Positions 60,656 through 64,000 of a stretch of DNA of 64,000 bases are shown piece by piece (the first letter of the stretch is position 1; every line of letters begins with the position of its first letter). A model generated the notes under the pieces. That model did not search any database. It had not been told where the DNA came from and was given only the letters and a program-made list of their open reading frames with translations. The DNA comes from Alphaproteobacteria bacterium (GTDB lineage Bacteria > Pseudomonadota > Alphaproteobacteria > UBA8366 > Aestuariispiraceae), in NCBI GenBank assembly GCA_024743195.1, contig JANSXE010000003.1, forward strand, positions 1 through 64,000. Reading direction: 5' to 3'. The position numbers and the translations under genes were made by a program.

Positions 60656-61447
60656 CTAACCGGCCTGCAACTCAACGACCACCGGCGTGTGGTCGCTCGG
60701 CTTCTCCTTGCCGCGCGGGGTGCGGTCGATCTCGCAGGCGACGAGCCGGTCGGCCGCCTGGGGCGAGAGCAGGAAATGGTCGATGCGCAGCCCGTTGTCC
60801 TTCTGCCAGGCGCCGCCGCCATAGTCCCAATAGCTGTATTTCCCCTCGGCGTTGGGGTGGAGCGCGCGCCAGGCCTCCGTCAGGCCCAGATTGACGAGCG
60901 CGCGGAAGGCGGCCCGGCTCTCCGGCCGGCACAGCGCGTCGTCGGCGAAGCCCTCGGGGTCGTAGACGTCCGCGTCGGTCGGACAGACATTGTAGTCGCC
61001 GCCCAGCGCAACCGGCTGTTCGCTGGGCAGCAGCGTCTCTTCGACATGGGTCTTGAGGCGGGCCATCCAGCGCAGCTTGTAGTCGAACTTCGGGCCCGGC
61101 GTCGGGTTGCCGTTCGGCAGATAGATGCTGGCGACGCGCACGCCCCGGACCGTCGCCTCGATATAGCGGGCCTGATCGGCGTCCTCGCCCATCTCGTCCG
61201 CGCCGGGCAGGCCGCGGCGGACGTCTTCGATCGGATGGCGCGAGAGGATGGCGACGCCGTTATAGCTCTTCTGCCCGAGGACTTCCGCCTTGTAGCCGAG
61301 CGCTTCGATCTCCAGGCCGGGAAAGCCGGCCTCCTCGCACTTCAGCTCCTGCAGAAGGGCGACGTCCGGCTGCGCCGCCTCGAGCCACTCCAGGACCCGG
61401 GGCAGGCGCGCCTTGATGGAATTGACGTTGAAGGTCGCGATCTTCAT
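60656..61447 (-). CDS. xth: Exodeoxyribonuclease III
   Basis: Exonuclease III nicks DNA at AP sites in base-excision repair. The 263-residue protein begins MKIATFNVNSIKARLPRVLEWLE. It has the catalytic LLQELKCEE, the VALGGDYNVCPTDADVYDP segment with the active Asp and Asn, and the C-terminal SDHTPVVVEL with the catalytic His. The length is normal. It lies downstream of erpA on the same strand. Confidence 0.96.
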   Translation of the reverse strand: MKIATFNVNSIKARLPRVLEWLEAAQPDVALLQELKCEEAGFPGLEIEALGYKAEVLGQKSYNGVAILSRHPIEDVRRGLPGADEMGEDADQARYIEATVRGVRVASIYLPNGNPTPGPKFDYKLRWMARLKTHVEETLLPSEQPVALGGDYNVCPTDADVYDPEGFADDALCRPESRAAFRALVNLGLTEAWRALHPNAEGKYSYWDYGGGAWQKDNGLRIDHFLLSPQAADRLVACEIDRTPRGKEKPSDHTPVVVELQAG

Positions 61448-61520
61448 GGCGCGGGCAGCCTAGGGAGAGTCCGCGCCGGCCGCAATCGCTCTCGCGCGCA
61501 CCCGAAAGGCGGGCGCGCGC

Positions 61521-61928
61521 TCAGACCGAGAAGCTGACCCCGCAGCCGCAGGAGGAGGAGGCGTTCGGGTTGTTCACCGTGAAATAGGCGCCGACCAGAT
61601 CGTCGATATAGTCGACCTGTCCGCCGGCCAGCAGGCCGATCGAGGCCTTGTCGGTGACGACCTTCACCCCGTCGCGCTCGAACACCAGATCGTCGGGCGT
61701 GGTCTCGCTGTCGAAGCCGAAACTGTACTGATAGCCGGAGCAGCCCCCGCCCGAGACGGTGACCCGCAGCATCTGGTCCGGATCGTCCTCCTGCGACAGC
61801 AGGAAGGCGAGGCGCTTGGCCGCGGCCTCGCTGATGCCGAACTCCGTCGGCGCGCCGGCGGCGTCCAGCGCGAAGGGGTCGTCGAACGCGTCGGCGTCGG
61901 CGCCGGTTTCGAAGGCAGCGTCGCTCAT
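61521..61928 (-). CDS. erpA: Iron-sulfur cluster insertion protein ErpA
   Basis: This A-type carrier delivers Fe-S clusters. The 135-residue protein has the three cluster cysteines, Cys63 (GGCSGYQY), Cys127 and Cys129 (SSCGCGVSF), and the A-type core ISEAAAKRLAFLL. It carries about 27 extra acidic residues at the N-terminus (ADADAFDDPFALDA) compared with the about 105-residue family core. It is adjacent to xth and divergent from dgt, an arrangement common in alphaproteobacteria. Confidence 0.94.
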   Translation of the reverse strand: MSDAAFETGADADAFDDPFALDAAGAPTEFGISEAAAKRLAFLLSQEDDPDQMLRVTVSGGGCSGYQYSFGFDSETTPDDLVFERDGVKVVTDKASIGLLAGGQVDYIDDLVGAYFTVNNPNASSSCGCGVSFSV

Positions 61929-62117
61929 GATCCGTCATCCCGTGCGGCGGGGCTCGTTGCGCGGCCCCGGTGGTGCGTCTTCGTAACGTATGATCTCCCT
62001 GCGGAATGTCAATTTCCGAGGGGCCGATTGCCTTTTGGCCGCCCCGGCTGTAGAGGAAACCCGGCCGCCGGCGCCCGGCCTTGTGCGTCGGAAGCGGAGC
62101 TGAGCCAGGATGGGTCG

Positions 62118-63287
62118 ATGACGCCGGACCGCGCGCCGTACGCCACCTTCTGGGAGGAGAGCCGCGGGCGCTTCCACGCCGAAGCGCCGTCGGCGACGCG
62201 CACCCCCTTCCAGCGCGACCGCGACCGCATCGTCCACTGCGCCGCCTTCCGGCGACTGGGCCACAAGACCCAGGTCTTCATCTCGCCCGAAGGCGATCAC
62301 ATCCGCACCCGCTTGACCCATTCGCTGGAAGTGGCGCAGATCGCCCGCTCGATCGCCCGCACGCTGGGCGCCGACGAGGATCTGACGGAGGCGATCGCGC
62401 TCGCCCACGATCTCGGCCACACGCCGTTCGGCCATGTCGGGGAGGACGCGCTGGACGACCTGATGCATCCCTTCGGCGGCTTCGACCACAACGATCAGGC
62501 GCTGCGCATCCTGACGCGCCTCGAACTGCGCTACCCGAGCCATCCCGGGCTCAACCTCACCTGGGAGACGCTGGAAGGGGTCGTGAAGCACAACGGGCCG
62601 GTGCGCGGCGATCTCCCGCTGACCCTGTCGGAGGTCAATGCGGTCTTCGATCTGGAGGTCGACACCCACGCCGGGCTGGAGGCGCAGGTCGCGGCGATCT
62701 CCGACGACATCGCCTACAACCATCACGACATGGACGACGGGCTGCGCGCGCGGCTCTTCACCATCGGCCAGGTGCGCGAGGCGGTGCCGCATGTGGACGA
62801 GGCCTTCGCGGGCGTCGACAGGGACCATCCCGACGCCCCGCGTCCGGTGCGCATCGCGGAGGCCGTGCGCCGGTTGATCGGGGCGATGGTGGCGGACGTG
62901 CTGGCCGAGACGCGCCGACGGCTCGCCGAGACGGCGCCCGCGGACGCGCCGGCCCTGCGCCGCGCCGGGCGCCAGACGGTCGCCTTCTCCGAGGCGATGG
63001 CGCGCCGCGAAAAGGCGTTGAAGGCCTTTCTCTTCGCGAATATGTACCGGGCGCCGTCGGTCAACGCCGAGCGGTCGGACGGGGTCCGCGTGATCGGCGA
63101 CCTGTTCCGCTATTACGTCAACCGTCCGGATCGGCTGCCGGAGGTCTGGCGCGACGGCTGCGACGCCGCCTTCGGGCGCGAGACGGCCCGAACCGTCGCC
63201 GACTACATCGCCGGCATGACCGACCGGTTCGCGCGCCGCCAGCACGCCCATCTCTTCGCCGGCTCGCCCCGGACGCGCTTGGGCTGA
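62118..63287 (+). CDS. dgt: dGTP triphosphohydrolase-like protein
   Basis: The 389-residue protein is a Dgt-type HD triphosphohydrolase that cleaves dNTPs to nucleoside and triphosphate. The metal site is formed by the His in DHIRTRLTHSLEVAQIARSIA, the His-Asp pair in ALAHDLGHTPFGHVGEDAL, and the later Asp in AISDDIAYNHHDMDDGL. The ATG at 62118 follows CCAGGATGG; the longer frame has no similarity upstream. argS follows 19 bp downstream, a conserved alphaproteobacterial pair. Confidence 0.95.
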   Translation: MTPDRAPYATFWEESRGRFHAEAPSATRTPFQRDRDRIVHCAAFRRLGHKTQVFISPEGDHIRTRLTHSLEVAQIARSIARTLGADEDLTEAIALAHDLGHTPFGHVGEDALDDLMHPFGGFDHNDQALRILTRLELRYPSHPGLNLTWETLEGVVKHNGPVRGDLPLTLSEVNAVFDLEVDTHAGLEAQVAAISDDIAYNHHDMDDGLRARLFTIGQVREAVPHVDEAFAGVDRDHPDAPRPVRIAEAVRRLIGAMVADVLAETRRRLAETAPADAPALRRAGRQTVAFSEAMARREKALKAFLFANMYRAPSVNAERSDGVRVIGDLFRYYVNRPDRLPEVWRDGCDAAFGRETARTVADYIAGMTDRFARRQHAHLFAGSPRTRLG

Positions 63288-63306
63288 CAGCAGGAAACGT
63301 ACAAGA

Positions 63307-64000
63307 ATGAATGTTTTCAAGGAAATGACGCGCGAGATTGAAGCGTGTCTGACAGGGTTTCAGGCGGAGGGGCTGCTGCCCGCCGAGGTCGATTTCTCGC
63401 GCGTCGCGGTCGAGCCGCCGCGCGATCCCGCGCATGGCGACATGGCGACCAACGCCGCGATGGTGTTGGCCAAGCCGGCCGGCCTGAAGCCCCGCGATCT
63501 GGCCGAGCGTCTCGCCGCCGCGCTGGCCGCCGGCGATCGGATCGAGAGCGCGGAGGTCGCCGGGCCGGGCTTCATCAATCTGCGCCTGAAGCCGGACGTC
63601 TGGCGGGGCGTGGTTGGCGCGGTCCTGGCGGCGGGAACCGCCTTCGGCGACGGCGACGCCGGCCAGGGCCGGCCGGTGAATGTCGAATACGTCTCCGCCA
63701 ACCCGACCGGCCCCCTGCATATCGGCCACGCCCGCGGCGCCGTCGTCGGCGACGTGCTGGCGCGGCTCCTCGCCAAGGCCGGCTATGCGGTGACCAAGGA
63801 ATACTGGGTCAACGACGCCGGCGCCCAGGTGGACGAGCTGGGGTGGTCCGTTTATTGGCGCTATCTCAACGCCTTGTCGCCAAATGCTGAGGCGGAGAAC
63901 GAAGCGCGGGCGCTGGCGAAACGGCCGGGCGGCGCGCCGCTGCAATACAAGGGCGACTATCTGATCCCCGTCGGCGAGGCGCTGGCGGCTGAGCATGGCG
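63307..64000 (+). CDS. argS: Arginyl-tRNA synthetase (partial, cut by window edge)
   Basis: The frame is open from the ATG at 63307 to the end of the window (231 codons) and is the N-terminal part of class I ArgRS. The additional N-terminal domain (MNVFKEMTREIEACL, then PRDPAHGDMATNAAMVLAKPAG and VAGPGFINLRL) is followed by VNVEYVSANPTGPLHIGHARGAVVGDVLARLL, which contains the HIGH motif with its His codon at 63718. The KMSK loop and anticodon domain lie beyond the window. It is 19 bp downstream of dgt. Confidence 0.96.
   Translation, partial: MNVFKEMTREIEACLTGFQAEGLLPAEVDFSRVAVEPPRDPAHGDMATNAAMVLAKPAGLKPRDLAERLAAALAAGDRIESAEVAGPGFINLRLKPDVWRGVVGAVLAAGTAFGDGDAGQGRPVNVEYVSANPTGPLHIGHARGAVVGDVLARLLAKAGYAVTKEYWVNDAGAQVDELGWSVYWRYLNALSPNAEAENEARALAKRPGGAPLQYKGDYLIPVGEALAAEHG

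Noticed and set aside
61497-61522. Hairpin downstream of erpA as a terminator
   Set aside because: A 10-bp stem with one G-U pair exists, but there is no T-tract and xth follows on the same strand.

Overview
The window is a contiguous, very GC-rich (roughly 70% by eye), gene-dense piece of an alphaproteobacterial chromosome. Gene content and order point to the Rhodospirillales or a near relative: glyA-nrdR-ribD-ribE-ribH-nusB-thiL, then a membrane pyrophosphatase, bamE, a CBP3-type cytochrome bc1 chaperone, DUF177, rpmF-plsX-fabH-ihfA-merR and a tRNA-Pro; also MucR, LdtR and a SAM-II riboswitch. I do not commit to a genus. I see no rRNA operon, CRISPR array, transposase, integrase or prophage. 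The window looks like core chromosome with scattered accessory genes.

Layout. Positions 1-7000: a SAM-II riboswitch with an intrinsic terminator drives metY-osmC on the minus strand. A divergent Cys/His-rich protein of unknown function follows, with an iron-box-like palindrome at its promoter. A GST, an exported cyclase-family hydrolase and an exported HEAT-repeat protein complete the region. Positions 7000-12400: a three-gene valine-degradation operon (isobutyryl-CoA dehydrogenase, HIBYL-CoA hydrolase, HIBADH), the MarR-type regulator LdtR, an EamA exporter and a small conserved protein. Positions 12400-16200: a short-form (cyanide-insensitive type) cytochrome bd oxidase and MucR with an AT-rich promoter island. 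Positions 16200-24100: glyA, nrdR, riboflavin genes (no ribBA), nusB with a repetitive acidic tail, thiL, a lone FliL-like protein and an MFS carrier. Positions 24100-34300: K+-independent H+-pyrophosphatase, then two inactivated gene remnants facing each other (a LytTR regulator and a DUF2306-like membrane protein), bamE, CBP3, DUF177, rpmF, plsX, fabH, ihfA, merR, a divergent AraC/LysE pair and tRNA-Pro(GGG).

Positions 34300-47200 are more accessory: a family-2 methyltransferase behind a CTGC-N3-GCAG palindrome, a thioesterase, an SDR, a K+-channel-like protein ending in a zinc ribbon, a 3-hydroxyacyl-CoA dehydrogenase, a DmdA-like demethylase next to gamma-glutamyltransferase, and a C40 peptidase/TSUP/Hyi/HD operon. 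Positions 47200-64000: an orphan CheZ, a stand-alone Lrp/AsnC RAM domain, a DEAD-box helicase, a split Ada/Ogt repair pair, a four-gene polar amino-acid ABC importer, parE, thioesterase and hypothetical genes, xth, erpA, dgt, and the first 694 nt of argS, cut by the window edge.

Cross-cutting observations. Short tandem duplications (11-16 bp units) recur. Units that are multiples of three lie inside genes, usually at protein termini; other unit lengths lie in spacers or across stop codons. Chemotaxis/flagellar genes (cheZ, fliL) occur without their usual neighbours. The strongest leads are the SAM-II leader with a possible anti-aptamer, the DmdA-like enzyme, the zinc-ribbon ion channel, the LytTR/DUF2306 gene graveyard and the Cys-rich protein behind an iron-box-like site. 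I did not find an obviously new defence or mobile system.
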